Shown: positions 28,207-37,694 of the stretch, one piece after another | How positions within the stretch are numbered: the stretch's first letter is position 1 | How the letters are laid out: the number at the start of each line of letters is the position of its first letter | NCBI RefSeq assembly: GCF_904848665.1 | Contig: NZ_CAJHCQ010000001.1 | Span: forward strand, 434,001-498,000 | DNA length: 64,000 nucleotides | Source: Paraburkholderia hiiakae | Lineage (GTDB): Bacteria > Pseudomonadota > Gammaproteobacteria > Burkholderiales > Burkholderiaceae | Reading direction: 5' to 3' | The notes under the pieces: model-generated | The model's input: only the letters and a program-made list of their open reading frames with translations | Told to the model about the DNA's origin: nothing | Database searches by the model: none | Made by a program: the position numbers and the translations under genes

Positions 28207-29115
28207 TCAAGAGCGCGCGGCCCCGAGGCGCTGCTTGAGCCAGCCCCCGAACACGTTGACGGCAAGGCCGCCCATCACGAGCACGGCGCCGCCGATCTCG
28301 GCCGCGCTCAACTGCTCGCCGAGCAGGAGCGACGCCGAGGCGAGCCCGACGATCGGCACGAGCAGCGAGAACGGCGCCACCTGGCTTGCGGGATACTTCG
28401 AGAGCAGGCGGCTCCAGAGGCTATAGCCGACAAGCGTCGCGACAAACGCGAGGTAGACGATCGCGCCCACCGAAGTCATGCCGATGCTCGAGAGCGCGGC
28501 CACGATGCGCTGCGGACCTTCCATCCAGTACGAGAGCGCGAGAAACGGCAGCGGCGGCACGAGGCTCGCCCACACCACGAGGCCGACGAGATCCACCTTG
28601 CCGACCTTCTTCGTGACGACATTGCCGAGCGCCCACATGCAGGCCGCGCACAGCGTGAGCACGAAACCGGCCACCGTCATGCCCTGCGCGCCACCTGCCG
28701 CAGTGCCCCCCATCGACTGCACGCCGATCAGCGCGAGGCCGCCCGCGGCGATCAACAAGCCGACCACGTTCTGCGCGTGAAAGCGCTCATGCAGAAATAC
28801 CGCCGCAAAGCCGAGCGTGAAGAACGCCTGCGCCTGCAGCACGACCGAAGCGAGGCCCGCGGGCATGCCCACGTACATTGCGGTGAAGAGGAACGCGAAC
28901 TGACCGAGAGAGATGGTCGCGCCGTAGGCCAGCAGCCAGCGCAGCGGCATTTGCGGGCGCTTCACGAACAGCACCGCGGGAAAAGCCGCCAGCATGAAGC
29001 GCAGGGCGCCGAGCAGGAGCGGCGGCACGCCGTGCAGCCCCACCTTGATCACGACGAAATTCACGCCCCACGCGAGCACCACCACCAGCGCGAGCAACAA
29101 GTCCTTCGGCGACAT
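28207..29115 (-). CDS. eamA: EamA-type DMT transporter (cysteine / O-acetylserine exporter homologue)
   Basis: 302-residue inner-membrane drug/metabolite transporter with two EamA repeats and 10 predicted helices. It resembles E. coli EamA closely along its length: an opening with VVVLAWGVNFVVIKVGLHGV, then GMPAGLASVVLQAQAFFTL and VAPFSLLVPIVGLASASLLL. That supports export of cysteine-pathway metabolites, although the substrate is inferred. The start at 29115 has AAGGAG 8 nt upstream. It is convergent with amiC and divergent from the pirin gene. Confidence 0.85.
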   Translation of the reverse strand: MSPKDLLLALVVVLAWGVNFVVIKVGLHGVPPLLLGALRFMLAAFPAVLFVKRPQMPLRWLLAYGATISLGQFAFLFTAMYVGMPAGLASVVLQAQAFFTLGFAAVFLHERFHAQNVVGLLIAAGGLALIGVQSMGGTAAGGAQGMTVAGFVLTLCAACMWALGNVVTKKVGKVDLVGLVVWASLVPPLPFLALSYWMEGPQRIVAALSSIGMTSVGAIVYLAFVATLVGYSLWSRLLSKYPASQVAPFSLLVPIVGLASASLLLGEQLSAAEIGGAVLVMGGLAVNVFGGWLKQRLGAARS

Positions 29116-29338
29116 CCCCTCTCTCCTTTATTGCGTCCTGCCTTTTCTTCGAAGCGGCGATCTTACCGCCTCGCGCGGCGGCGCGCCGTGCCGCCAGCGC
29201 CGAGCCGATGTGTTAGCCGCACGCCGGGAACGCCGGCGTTAGAATGAGCGCCAGCCTCGCGCGCGGCCTGTCTCGCGCGCCGATTTCGCCCACTAGTTGG
29301 CCCAAACCGGGTGCCGTACGACTCATCCAGGAAGCATC

Positions 29339-30220
29339 ATGTCCTCATCGATCAAAGCGGTTCTCAAGCCTCATCAACGCGACATCGGCAATCTCTATGT
29401 GCGGCGCGTGCTGCCCGCGCTCGCCGCACGCCTCGTCGGCCCGTTCATCTTCTTCGACCACATGGGCCCCGCCACGCTGGCGCCAGGCTCGGGCGTGGAC
29501 GTGCGTCCGCATCCGCATATCGGGCTCGCTACGGTCACCTATCTCTTCGACGGCGCGCTCATGCATCGCGACAGCATCGGTTCGAGCCAGAAGATCGTGC
29601 CTGGCGACGTGAACTGGATGACGGCCGGCCGCGGCATCGTCCACTCCGAGCGCACGCCCGATGAGGACCGCGCCACCGGCCTCACCATGCACGGCATCCA
29701 GACCTGGGTGGCGCTACCGCTCGATCACGAAGACACTGAGCCGTCGTTCTTCCATCACGCCGCCGCCACGCTGCCTGAAATCGAGCGCAACGGCGTTTCG
29801 ATGCGCGTGATCGCCGGCACGGCGTTCGGTGCGACCTCGCCGGCCGAGACCTTCTCGGGCACGCTCTACGTCGCCGCAGATTTCGCGCCGGGCAGCGCAA
29901 TCGCGCTCGACGCGGAGCACGAAGAGCGCGGTGTCTATCTCGTGGAAGGCGATCTCGCGATTGACGGCACGCCGCTCGAACAGCACACGATGGCCGTACT
30001 GGTGCCGGGCGAAACCGTCACGCTTTCGAGCGCGAATGGGGCGCGCGTGATGCTGCTCGGCGGGGAAAAGCTCGAAGGCGAGCGCTTCATCGAATGGAAC
30101 TTCGTCTCAAGCTCGCGCGAGAAGATCGAAGCCGCGAAGGAAGCGTGGACGCGTCAGGAAATGGGGCATGTTCCCGGCGAAACGGAATGGATTCCGCTGC
30201 CGGAGAAGAAGCCGCGCTAA
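29339..30220 (+). CDS. Pirin-family protein
   Basis: 293-residue bicupin. The metal ligands expected from human pirin are present: His58 and His60 (RPHPHIG), His102 and Glu104 (GIVHSERTP). Some bacterial pirins have quercetinase activity and others act as redox sensors; neither can be assigned here. The C-terminal part (GERFIEWNFVSSSREKIEAA) is typical of the family. Start at 29339 with AGGA 7 nt upstream. It precedes the cnoX gene in the same direction by 83 bp. Confidence 0.9.
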   Translation: MSSSIKAVLKPHQRDIGNLYVRRVLPALAARLVGPFIFFDHMGPATLAPGSGVDVRPHPHIGLATVTYLFDGALMHRDSIGSSQKIVPGDVNWMTAGRGIVHSERTPDEDRATGLTMHGIQTWVALPLDHEDTEPSFFHHAAATLPEIERNGVSMRVIAGTAFGATSPAETFSGTLYVAADFAPGSAIALDAEHEERGVYLVEGDLAIDGTPLEQHTMAVLVPGETVTLSSANGARVMLLGGEKLEGERFIEWNFVSSSREKIEAAKEAWTRQEMGHVPGETEWIPLPEKKPR

Positions 30221-30303
30221 GGCTCGGCACGCGAGCAGGACGATTGAAACCCAAGCGTTTCGTCCCCAACTAGCAACACAACGGATTTCTCAACGAGGAC
30301 GCA

Positions 30304-31152
30304 ATGGACACCACTCTCGCCACTTTCGAAAAAGACGTGATCGAAGCGTCGGCGCTCGCGCCGGTGCTCGTCGACTTCTGGGCGCCCTGGTGCGGCCCTT
30401 GCAAGAGCCTCGGCCCGATGCTCGAAAAGCTCGAGGCCGATTACGCGGGCAAATGGAAGCTCGTGAAGGTGAACGTCGACGAAAACCAGGAGCTTGCCGC
30501 GCACTTCGGCGTACGCAGCATTCCGCACGTCGTGGCATTTGCCGACCGGCAGGCGGTCGATCAGTTCGTGGGCGTGCTACCCGAAGGCCAGTTGCGCCAG
30601 TTCCTCGACGGCCTGATCCCCGACGGCGCCGATGCCGCGCGCCGCGCCGCGCAGGAAGCGCTGGCCGAAGGCCGCCGCGACGAAGCCTATGAAGCGCTGC
30701 AGGCCGCGCTCGCGTTCGATCCGGGCAACGACGAGGTGCGCATGGACGTGATCGAGATGCTGCTCGCCGACAACCGCGCCGACGACGCGCAAAAGGAAGT
30801 GGAGCTGCTCTCGCCCAAGACCACGCAGGGTATCGACGCGCGCTTTAACGCGCTCAAGACACGCCTCGACGCGCTCGACGCCGCCGCCGACCTGCCGCCC
30901 ACCGACGCGCTCGAAGCCCAGGTGGCCGCCAACCCCGGCGATCTCGAAGCGCGTTTCGATCTGGCGAACGCGCTGATCGCGCGGCACAAGTACGCGGACG
31001 CGCTCGAGCATTTGCTGGAGATCGTGAAGCGCGACCGCGCCTTCCGCGACGACGTGGGCCGCAAGACCATGCTTTCCGTGTTCGATCTTGCGGCGCATCA
31101 GCCGCAGCTCGTGAGCGAGTGGCGGCGCAAGCTGAGCGCGACGCTGAACTGA
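30304..31152 (+). CDS. cnoX: Thioredoxin-TPR chaperedoxin, CnoX/YbbN-like
   Basis: 282-residue cytoplasmic protein. An N-terminal thioredoxin domain (about 1-110) has a complete WCGPC active site (Cys30, Cys33), unlike E. coli CnoX, which lacks the CxxC. A C-terminal TPR region (about 115-280, AALAFDPGNDEVRMDVIEML, NPGDLEARFDLANALIARHK) is typical of CnoX holdases that guard substrates during oxidative stress and hand them to GroEL or DnaK. The intact CxxC suggests it may also reduce disulfides. Start at 30304 with GAGGA 6 nt upstream. A strong terminator follows. Confidence 0.88.
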   Translation: MDTTLATFEKDVIEASALAPVLVDFWAPWCGPCKSLGPMLEKLEADYAGKWKLVKVNVDENQELAAHFGVRSIPHVVAFADRQAVDQFVGVLPEGQLRQFLDGLIPDGADAARRAAQEALAEGRRDEAYEALQAALAFDPGNDEVRMDVIEMLLADNRADDAQKEVELLSPKTTQGIDARFNALKTRLDALDAAADLPPTDALEAQVAANPGDLEARFDLANALIARHKYADALEHLLEIVKRDRAFRDDVGRKTMLSVFDLAAHQPQLVSEWRRKLSATLN

Positions 31153-31190
31153 TTTCGCGAGGGGCACAACGCACCGCCGGAAAAGCAAAA

Positions 31191-31223
31191 CGCACGGCCT
31201 TTTACGGGCCGTGCGTTTTTTTT
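31191..31223. terminator. Intrinsic terminator between cnoX and tcdA
   Basis: CGCACGGCC (31191-31199) and GGCCGTGCG (31207-31215) with a 7-nt loop and an eight-T run (31216-31223). AAAAGCAAAA on the left could serve the convergent tcdA transcript. Confidence 0.9.
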
Positions 31224-31255
31224 CGCCGTCGCATTCTCCCGCTTCAGGCGGCGCG

Positions 31256-32128
31256 TCAGCCCTTCATTGCGCGATGCGCCAGCGTTCGCAGCACATACGA
31301 AGCCGCGGCGAACCCAAAGCTCGCCGTCACGCACACGCTCGAACCAAAGCCCGCGCAATTGAGCCCCACCGGACCGTGATGCCCCGGCGACGTGCTCACG
31401 TGCTCGGCCTCGGCGTCGATATCACACACGGCGGCTTCGGGATAGATGAGCGGCTCGTCGGAATACACCGCGCTCACCTTGAACTTGGCCTTCGGCCCGC
31501 GCGGAAAGCCGTGCTGCTTGCGCAACTGCCCGCGCACCTTGGAGAGCAGGGGGTCCTGGATCGTAAGGGCGAGATCGTCGATGCGAATGCGCGTGGGGTC
31601 GAGCTGCCCGCCCGCGCCACCCACCGTGATGAGCGGCACGCGATGCTCGACGCACCAGGCGATCAGGGCGGTCTTGGTGCGCACACTGTCGATGGCGTCG
31701 ATCACGTAGTCGAAGCCGCCGCCGAGCAGCTCGGCGAAGTTCGACGGCTCGACGAAGTCCTCGACGAGACGCACGTCGCAGGCCGGATCGATGAGCTTGA
31801 TGCGCTCGGCCATGGCCTCGACCTTCGGCTTGCCGTAGTTGCCATCGAGCGCGTGGATCTGACGGTTGGTGTTGCTCTCGGCCACGTTGTCGAGGTCGAT
31901 GAGCGTGAGCTTGCCGATCGCGCTGCGCGCGAGCGCTTCGGCGGCCCACGAGCCGACGCCGCCAATGCCGATCACGGCAACGTGGGCGCGCTCGAACGCG
32001 TCGAGCGCGGGTGCGCCATAAAGCCGCGCGATTCCGCCGAATCGGCGGGCCCGGTCGGCAACATCGTCGGCAGGGCTCGGGGTAAGATCGACGGAGCCGG
32101 CGGTAGGGGAAATCGAGGTACTGGACAT
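31256..32128 (-). CDS. tcdA: tRNA threonylcarbamoyladenosine dehydratase
   Basis: 290-residue E1-like (ThiF/MoeB fold) ATP-dependent enzyme that cyclises t6A to ct6A at tRNA position 37. The nucleotide-binding loop VAVIGIGGVGSWAAEALARS (about 50-70), DLDNVAESNTNRQIHAL and the segment DYVIDAIDSVRTKTALIAWC are characteristic of TcdA/CsdL. The start at 32128 (MSSTSISPTAGS) is chosen; an upstream in-frame start at 32305 lies inside the start of pdxH and is unlikely. It works in the same tRNA-37 pathway as TsaE encoded 5 kb away. Confidence 0.92.
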   Translation of the reverse strand: MSSTSISPTAGSVDLTPSPADDVADRARRFGGIARLYGAPALDAFERAHVAVIGIGGVGSWAAEALARSAIGKLTLIDLDNVAESNTNRQIHALDGNYGKPKVEAMAERIKLIDPACDVRLVEDFVEPSNFAELLGGGFDYVIDAIDSVRTKTALIAWCVEHRVPLITVGGAGGQLDPTRIRIDDLALTIQDPLLSKVRGQLRKQHGFPRGPKAKFKVSAVYSDEPLIYPEAAVCDIDAEAEHVSTSPGHHGPVGLNCAGFGSSVCVTASFGFAAASYVLRTLAHRAMKG

Positions 32129-32279
32129 AACGGTAGGCAATCGTAAGCGGACCGGTCGCACGCTGCTGTCACGGTCCTCGCGAGACCCGTATTTTGCCTG
32201 ATCGCGCCGAACGAGGCTGTGCGCCTCCTTTCCTCGCCTGTCCGATATACTTGTCCGCATTGAAGCGTCTGCATAAAAG

Positions 32280-32921
32280 ATGACATCCCTCGCCGATCTC
32301 CGCAAGACCTACTCGCTCGGCTCGCTCGACGCCGCCGACGTCGATCCCGATCCGATCCGCCAGTTCCAGACCTGGTTCGCCCAGGCGCTCGACGCGAAGC
32401 TGCCCGAGCCCAACGCCATGACGGTCGCAAGCGTCGACGCACAAGGCCGCCCCGCTGCGCGCATCCTGCTCATCAAGGGCGTGGACGAACGCGGCTTCGT
32501 GTTCTTCACGAACTACGAAAGCCGCAAGGGCCGCGAACTGAGCGCGAATCCGCACGCGGCGCTGCTCTTTCACTGGATCGAGCTGGAGCGTCAGGTACGC
32601 ATCGAAGGCAAGGTCGAACTCACGAGCGCCGAGGAAAGCGACGCCTACTTCAACTCGCGCCCGCTCGGCTCGCGCATTGGCGCGTGGGCTTCGGAGCAGA
32701 GCACCGTGATCGCGAACCGCGAGACGCTCGAAGCACGCGAGCGCGAAATCGCCGCGCAGTATGGCGAAGCGCCGCCGCGCCCGCCGCACTGGGGCGGCTA
32801 CCGGCTCGTGCCGGAGGCCATCGAGTTCTGGCAAGGCCGGCCGTCGCGACTGCACGACCGCATCCGCTACGCGCGTGACAGCGCGAGTGCCGCGTGGAAG
32901 ATCGAGCGTCTCGCGCCCTGA
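32280..32921 (+). CDS. pdxH: Pyridoxamine 5'-phosphate oxidase
   Basis: 213-residue FMN enzyme that oxidises pyridoxine or pyridoxamine 5'-phosphate to PLP. Family segments are [57 protein letters not shown] and the C-terminal [20 protein letters not shown] with RLHDR. Length matches the 218-residue E. coli protein. It is divergent from tcdA with 151 bp between. A hairpin follows within 10 bp of the stop. Confidence 0.96.
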   Translation: MTSLADLRKTYSLGSLDAADVDPDPIRQFQTWFAQALDAKLPEPNAMTVASVDAQGRPAARILLIKGVDERGFVFFTNYESRKGRELSANPHAALLFHWIELERQVRIEGKVELTSAEESDAYFNSRPLGSRIGAWASEQSTVIANRETLEAREREIAAQYGEAPPRPPHWGGYRLVPEAIEFWQGRPSRLHDRIRYARDSASAAWKIERLAP

Positions 32922-32929
32922 TCGCATGC

Positions 32930-32965
32930 GCGCGGCGTGCACTGACGCCGCGCCCACCTTGTTTT
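32930..32965 (+). terminator. Likely terminator after pdxH
   Basis: GCGCGGCGT (32930-32938) and ACGCCGCGC (32945-32953) form a perfect 9-bp stem with a 6-nt loop; CCACCTTGTTTTC follows, a weak T-rich tail. Confidence 0.55.
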
Positions 32966-32975
32966 CGTCTCACCG

Positions 32976-32982
32976 CTATAGT
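32976..32982 (+). promoter_or_regulatory. Possible sigma-S-like -10 element upstream of cfa
   Basis: CTATAGT lies about 100 bp before the cfa start and resembles the CTATA-type extended -10 of stationary-phase promoters. E. coli cfa has such a promoter. No convincing -35 is present. Confidence 0.25.
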
Positions 32983-33080
32983 TTTACGTTGTTGAGTCCC
33001 TCGCTGTCGCCATAAATCAAGCATCGCAATTCGCTTTTGTCATTGGGCTTCAATCGTTCATCTGACATGGAGAGAAACGC

Positions 33081-34295
33081 ATGTTCTGGGAGAAAAAACT
33101 CGCACAGTGGGTAGAAGAAGTGCGCAGCAAGGCCGACCTGCCTGCCCGCCTCGTGCTCTGGAGTGGGCAGCAATACGACTTCGGCCACTTCGCCGCGCCT
33201 CAGGTCACGCTCAAGGTCAATAGCGCGTCGGCGCTACCGCTTCTGCTCACGCCGAGCCTCGACAATCTCGGCGAGGCCTACGTGAAGGGCAAGATCGACA
33301 TAGAAGGCAAGCTCGCCGACATTATCAACATCAGCTATTTGCTCGCGCGCAACACCGTCACGAGCGCCAGCAAGCTCGCGCGCGTGCGCCGCTATTTCAC
33401 GCATTCGAAATCCACGGACAAAGAGGCCATCCACTACCACTACGACGTCTCGAACGAGTTCTACAAGCTTTGGCTCGACGAGAACATGGTCTATTCGTGC
33501 GCCTACTTCGAAAACGGCGATGAAGACCTCGCCACCGCCCAGCTCAAGAAAATCGACCACATCCTCACCAAGATCCAGGTGCGGGAAGGTCAGACGCTGC
33601 TCGATATCGGCTGCGGATGGGGCGCGCTCGTGCTGCGCGCGGCGCAGAAGTTCGGCGCGCGTTGCGTGGGCGTGACGCTCTCGCAGAACCAGTTCGATCT
33701 CGCCACCGCACGTGTGAAGGCCGCGGGCCTCGAGGATCGCATTGAGATCCGGCTGCAGGATTATCGCGACATACAAGGCCAGTTCGACCGCATCACGAGC
33801 GTGGGGATGTTCGAACACGTCGGGCGCAAAAATCTGCCGGGCTATTTCCGCAAGGTCCACGACCTGCTCGCCGACGACGGCGTCGCCATGAACCACGGCA
33901 TCACTTCGTCGGACGCCGAATCGGGCGAAACGGCGCTAGGCGGCGGCGAATTCATCGACCGCTACGTGTTCCCCGACGGCGAGCTGCCGCACATCGGTCT
34001 CGCGCTCGAAGCGGCGCAGCGCGGCGGCCTCGAAGCGGTTGACGTGGAAAGCCTGCGCCGTCACTATGCGCACACGCTCGATTTGTGGGCGGAGAATTTC
34101 GAGGCGCGCGCCGAGGAAGCGAAACAGCTCGTCGACGACGAGAAGTTCCGCATCTGGCGCGTTTATCTGGCGGGTTGCGCGTACGCGTTCGAGCACGACG
34201 ACGTGTCGATCTTCCAGATCGTCTGCCGCAAGGCCGGCCGCAGCGCGACAACGCTGCCGTGGTCGCGCCGGTATATGTACGAGAAGCCGCTCTGA
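33081..34295 (+). CDS. cfa: Cyclopropane-fatty-acyl-phospholipid synthase
   Basis: 404-residue SAM-dependent enzyme that adds a methylene bridge to unsaturated acyl chains of membrane phospholipids. The SAM-binding motif is LLDIGCGWGALVLRAAQKFG (about residues 173-192). Upstream HYHYDVSNEFYKLWLDENMVYSC is a strong family signature, and the catalytic region has GMFEHVGRKN. Length is close to the E. coli enzyme (382). The start at 33081 has GGAGA 7 nt upstream. It is usually induced in stationary phase or acid. Confidence 0.95.
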   Translation: MFWEKKLAQWVEEVRSKADLPARLVLWSGQQYDFGHFAAPQVTLKVNSASALPLLLTPSLDNLGEAYVKGKIDIEGKLADIINISYLLARNTVTSASKLARVRRYFTHSKSTDKEAIHYHYDVSNEFYKLWLDENMVYSCAYFENGDEDLATAQLKKIDHILTKIQVREGQTLLDIGCGWGALVLRAAQKFGARCVGVTLSQNQFDLATARVKAAGLEDRIEIRLQDYRDIQGQFDRITSVGMFEHVGRKNLPGYFRKVHDLLADDGVAMNHGITSSDAESGETALGGGEFIDRYVFPDGELPHIGLALEAAQRGGLEAVDVESLRRHYAHTLDLWAENFEARAEEAKQLVDDEKFRIWRVYLAGCAYAFEHDDVSIFQIVCRKAGRSATTLPWSRRYMYEKPL

Positions 34296-34414
34296 CGCAG
34301 GCGGCGGCGCGGTTCGCCGCGCCGCCAGCGAATCAACTGTTCGCGCAGTTGCGCCCGGCTCAGGCGGCTTCGCCCCACGACCGCCATCACGACGCCACTG
34401 CGCGACGCCACTGC

Positions 34415-35651
34415 ATGAACGAACGCGACGACGGCCACGACCTGTTTGGCGATATGACGCTCGGGTCGGCCAACGATGTCGGCCCCCGGAACGCCAACCC
34501 GGCCGCGCGCCCCGCCGCACGCCAAAACGCGCCGAAAGCCGAAGCCCGCACCGAGCCGCAGCCCGACCTGTTCGGCTTCGCGGCGCCGGAGGCCATGCCG
34601 CCTACGAAGCCGCCGACGAAATCCGCGACCCAGCGCCCCGCTCGCGCCACGCACGACGACGACGCCGAAGTGGAACAGCGCGACGAAGACGAGCCGCGCC
34701 CTAAACCTCCGAAGAAGCCTGCGCCCAGCACCGACGCCCCGAAGCGCCGCGGCCGTGGCGTGCTGCCCGCCGTGGCCACGCAAGACACGCTCGACGTCGC
34801 CGCCGCGCTGCCCGCGAGCGTGCGGCTCGGCACCTCGTCGTGGTCGTTTCCCGGCTGGCGCGGCATTGTCTACGGCGAGGACTACAGCCAGTCGAAGCTC
34901 GCCCGCGACGGCCTCTCGGCCTATGGCGCGCATCCGCTTTCTCAACGCGGAGCTGGCCGCGCGCGAATTCGTCGAGCCGTGCCTCGCGGGCCTCGGCAGC
35001 AAGGCAGGCGCGCTCGTGTTCCAGTTCCCGCCGCTGCCCGATCAACTGCTGGCCGACCCGGCGGCGTTCGTCGAACGGCTTACCGCCTTCCTCGCCGCGC
35101 TGCCGCCACTGCCCAATTCGACCGAATCCAGCGCAGTCGGCGACGGCCCGTGCTACGCCATCGAGATCCGCGACGCGATCCTGCTCACGCCGCGCTTCGT
35201 GCGCACGCTGCGCGCCGCGGGCGTGCGCTACTGCGTGGGCCTGCACGCGCGCATGCCGGACCCGCTGCGCCAGGCCGCCGCGCTCGCGCTGATGGACGGC
35301 GAAGCCCCAGCCGGCCCGCTGATCGTGCGTTGGAGCCTGCACAGCGGCTTCAAGTACGAGCAGGCGAAGACGCGCTACGAGCCGTTCGACAAGCTGGTGG
35401 ACGAAGACCCGCACACGCGCGTCACGCTCGCGGAACTGGCCGCGCGCTACGCGATGGCGGGCCAGCCCGTGCTGATCACGACGAATAACAAGGCTGAGGG
35501 ATCGGCGCCGCTCACGTGCGCGAAGCTCGCGCGGGCGATTGCGGACGAGATGGAACGCTTACGCGGGGAAATGGCACTGGAGGCCGCGGGCGGCGCGACA
35601 CCGGACGAAACATCGCCCGGCGTGCAAGAAGCGGAACAAAACGAAGACTGA
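34415..35651 (+). pseudogene. DUF72 (YecE-like) gene broken by internal deletion and frameshift
   Basis: The 5' part reads in one frame from ATG 34415: a low-complexity Pro/Lys/Asp-rich N-terminus of about 130 residues, then the DUF72 start VRLGTSSWSFPGWRGIVYG and ARDGLSAYGAHPL. At 34928-34940 the match jumps to the +1-shifted frame, which continues RFLNAELAAREFVEP, VFQFPPLPDQLLA, CYAIEIRDAILLTP and GQPVLITTNNKAEGSAP to the stop at 35649-35651. In intact family members roughly 50-60 residues lie between these two segments, so coding DNA is missing and the remainder is out of frame. Both remnants otherwise look well preserved, suggesting a recent event or a sequencing or assembly error. DUF72 proteins have a TIM-barrel fold and no firm function. 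Confidence 0.8.
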
Positions 35652-35707
35652 GGCGCGAACCAGGATCAAAACCCGGGCATCGAAACCGCCCGCGCGCCGT
35701 GTGGTGC

Positions 35708-36256
35708 TTACTCGGGCTTGAGCCGGTGCGCGAACTTCTGGCGGAACTTCGCGACCTTCGGCGCGACCACGAACGAGCAATAGCCCTGGTTCGGGTGTTG
35801 CGCGAAGTAGTTCTGGTGATACGCCTCGGCGGGGAAATAGTTGCCGTCGAGCGGCAGCACCTGGGTGACGATCTTGCCGTCGTACACGCCTTCGGCGGCC
35901 AGTTCGCGAATCGCCTGCTCGGCCGTTTCGCGCTGCGCCTCGGAGTGCGTGAAGATCACCGAGCGGTACTGCGTGCCTACATCGTTGCCCTGACGATTCA
36001 GCTGCGTGGGATCGTGAATCGCGAAGAAGATGTCGAGAATCTCGCGATAGCTGATCGTCGCGGGGTCAAACTCCACCTTCACGACCTCAGCGTGGCCGGT
36101 GTCGCCGTCGCAGACCTGCTCGTAGCTCGGGTTCGCCGCGTGGCCGCCCGCGTAGCCCGACTCCACCGCACTCACGCCATCCACGCGCAGATACACCGCC
36201 TCCAGGCACCAGAAGCATCCGCCGCCCAGGGTGGCCGTTTCGACTGTCTGACTCAT
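35708..36256 (-). CDS. msrA: Peptide methionine sulfoxide reductase MsrA
   Basis: 182-residue enzyme that reduces methionine-S-sulfoxide in proteins. The active-site motif GCFWC is at residues 13-17 with Cys14 as the nucleophile. [20 protein letters not shown] and the C-terminal [17 protein letters not shown] (with the likely resolving cysteine) are conserved. The start at 36256 has AAGGAG 9 nt upstream; longer in-frame starts are rejected. No signal peptide, so it is cytoplasmic. It is convergent with the broken DUF72 gene. Confidence 0.96.
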   Translation of the reverse strand: MSQTVETATLGGGCFWCLEAVYLRVDGVSAVESGYAGGHAANPSYEQVCDGDTGHAEVVKVEFDPATISYREILDIFFAIHDPTQLNRQGNDVGTQYRSVIFTHSEAQRETAEQAIRELAAEGVYDGKIVTQVLPLDGNYFPAEAYHQNYFAQHPNQGYCSFVVAPKVAKFRQKFAHRLKPE

Positions 36257-36459
36257 ACTGTTCGCTCCTTTGATCGTGACTGCGGACATCACGACGGACA
36301 TACTTGCGGACCTCACCTCGGACACAACGCACGGTGTCCTGCGCGACCCGCCATCCGCCGCTTCCGCTAAAATTGTGGCAATTCGCCGAATTTCCACATA
36401 ACGTTGATCCCGATTTCCGCTCCCACCGCCGCGCGCGCGGCCCGTGAAGGCCTGCACCG

Positions 36460-36972
36460 ATGACCCGCCGCGCCAACCCGCCCAACTTCGACGACGGCGC
36501 ATTTCGCCGCGCGCTTGGCCAGTTCGCCACCGGCGTGACCGTCATCACGACGCGCGCGCCCGACGGCACGCTCGTCGGCATCACGGCCAGCTCGTTCAAC
36601 TCGGTCTCGCTCAATCCGCCGCTCGTGCTGTGGAGCCTCGCCACGCGCTCGGCCTCCATGCCCGTGTTTCGCTCGAACAGCCATTATGTGATCAATGTGC
36701 TCGCCGCGTCGCAGCTCGACCTGTGCAAGCGCTTTGCGACCGTGAAGGGCGACCGTTTCGAGGGCGTCTCGCACGCAGCCGGCGACAGCGGCATGCCCGT
36801 GCTGGATGGCGCAATCGCGTGGTTCGAGTGCCACAACCGCAGCCGCTACGACGAAGGCGACCACGTGATTTTCGTCGGGGAAGTGGAACGCTGCGGCGTG
36901 CGCGAGGATGGCACAGACGCTTCGCCGCTCGTGTTCCACGGCGGCGCGTTCCACCAGCTCCAGTCGCTCTGA
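36460..36972 (+). CDS. Flavin reductase-like (FMN-binding split-barrel) protein
   Basis: 170-residue member of the flavin reductase-like domain family (HpaC/RutF type), which supplies reduced FMN or FAD to a partner monooxygenase. Signatures are [42 protein letters not shown] and [11 protein letters not shown] with GGAFHQL at the end. No monooxygenase gene is adjacent, so the partner is unknown. Start at 36460; an in-frame alternative was not better. A perfect hairpin begins at its stop codon. Confidence 0.87.
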   Translation: MTRRANPPNFDDGAFRRALGQFATGVTVITTRAPDGTLVGITASSFNSVSLNPPLVLWSLATRSASMPVFRSNSHYVINVLAASQLDLCKRFATVKGDRFEGVSHAAGDSGMPVLDGAIAWFECHNRSRYDEGDHVIFVGEVERCGVREDGTDASPLVFHGGAFHQLQSL

Positions 36973-36994
36973 CAGGGCGCGGCGCGCGCCCTGT
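36972..36994 (+). other. Perfect hairpin at the flavin reductase stop codon
   Basis: ACAGGGCGCG (36972-36981) and CGCGCCCTGT (36985-36994) form a 10-bp stem with a 3-nt loop. No T-tract follows; an 11-bp tandem repeat does. It may act as a transcript-end stabiliser or in Rho-dependent termination. Confidence 0.5.
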
Positions 36995-37058
36995 CGCCGC
37001 CTGGTCGCCGCCTGGTCGCCGCCTGGTCGCCGCCTGGTCGTCGCCTTGTCGTCGCCTT
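36993..37058. repeat. 11-bp tandem repeat, six copies
   Basis: Four exact GTCGCCGCCTG units (36993-37036) followed by two GTCGTCGCCTT units (37037-37058). It fills the gap between the flavin reductase stop and the end of the convergent Lrp-type gene (37064). The 11-bp period is not a coding period. Copy number may vary between strains. Confidence 0.9.
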
Positions 37059-37063
37059 GTCGT

Positions 37064-37570
37064 TTATGCCGGCGCGCTCTTGGGCTCGCGCTGCGCGATC
37101 AGGTCCACGGGCACACCCACTTCCACCTTGAGCGTCGTGAGCACGATGTTCGAGCGGATGTCCATCACGCCCGGCGCCTTGTACAGCTTGTTGAGCACGA
37201 AGTCCGAGTAGTGCTTGAGGTTGTGCGCGAGCACGCGCAGCAGGTAGTGCGTCTCGCCCGTCACCACATACGCCCCCACCACCTCCGGCCAGTCGCGCAG
37301 CGCCGTGACGAAACGCTCGTGCCAGCTCTCCTGGTCGTTGCGCATCGACACCTGCACGAAAGCCTCCATCTCGAAGCCGAGAATCTCCCGGTTCAGGCTC
37401 GCGCGGTAACGCTCCACCACGCCCTGCTCCTCCAGCAGCCGCAAACGGCGCAGGCATGCCGATGGCGAGAGCGAAATGCGCTCCGCGAGGTCGAGATTGC
37501 TGATCCGCCCCTCGTTCTGCAGCACGGCGAGAATACGGCAATCGGTAGCATCAAGCGAGATTGCGTTCAT
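37064..37570 (-). CDS. kynR: Lrp/AsnC-family regulator of kynurenine genes
   Basis: 168-residue regulator. The N-terminal HTH (about residues 5-60: [40 protein letters not shown]) is followed by a RAM ligand-binding domain (about 70-150: [35 protein letters not shown]). It is divergent from kynBUA with 179 bp between, the arrangement described for KynR, an Lrp-type activator that responds to kynurenine in Pseudomonas. The gene name is inferred from that context. Confidence 0.82.
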   Translation of the reverse strand: MNAISLDATDCRILAVLQNEGRISNLDLAERISLSPSACLRRLRLLEEQGVVERYRASLNREILGFEMEAFVQVSMRNDQESWHERFVTALRDWPEVVGAYVVTGETHYLLRVLAHNLKHYSDFVLNKLYKAPGVMDIRSNIVLTTLKVEVGVPVDLIAQREPKSAPA

Positions 37571-37694
37571 ATTTGGTCTCCATTCCCGTCTTGAGACAAA
37601 TTATGTGCCAACAACCGAAGTTTGCGGCGTTTTTTTCGCAAGCACATTTCGTGGGGAGTTGCCTATCATTCGAAGCATCAGCCTTGCATGGGGT

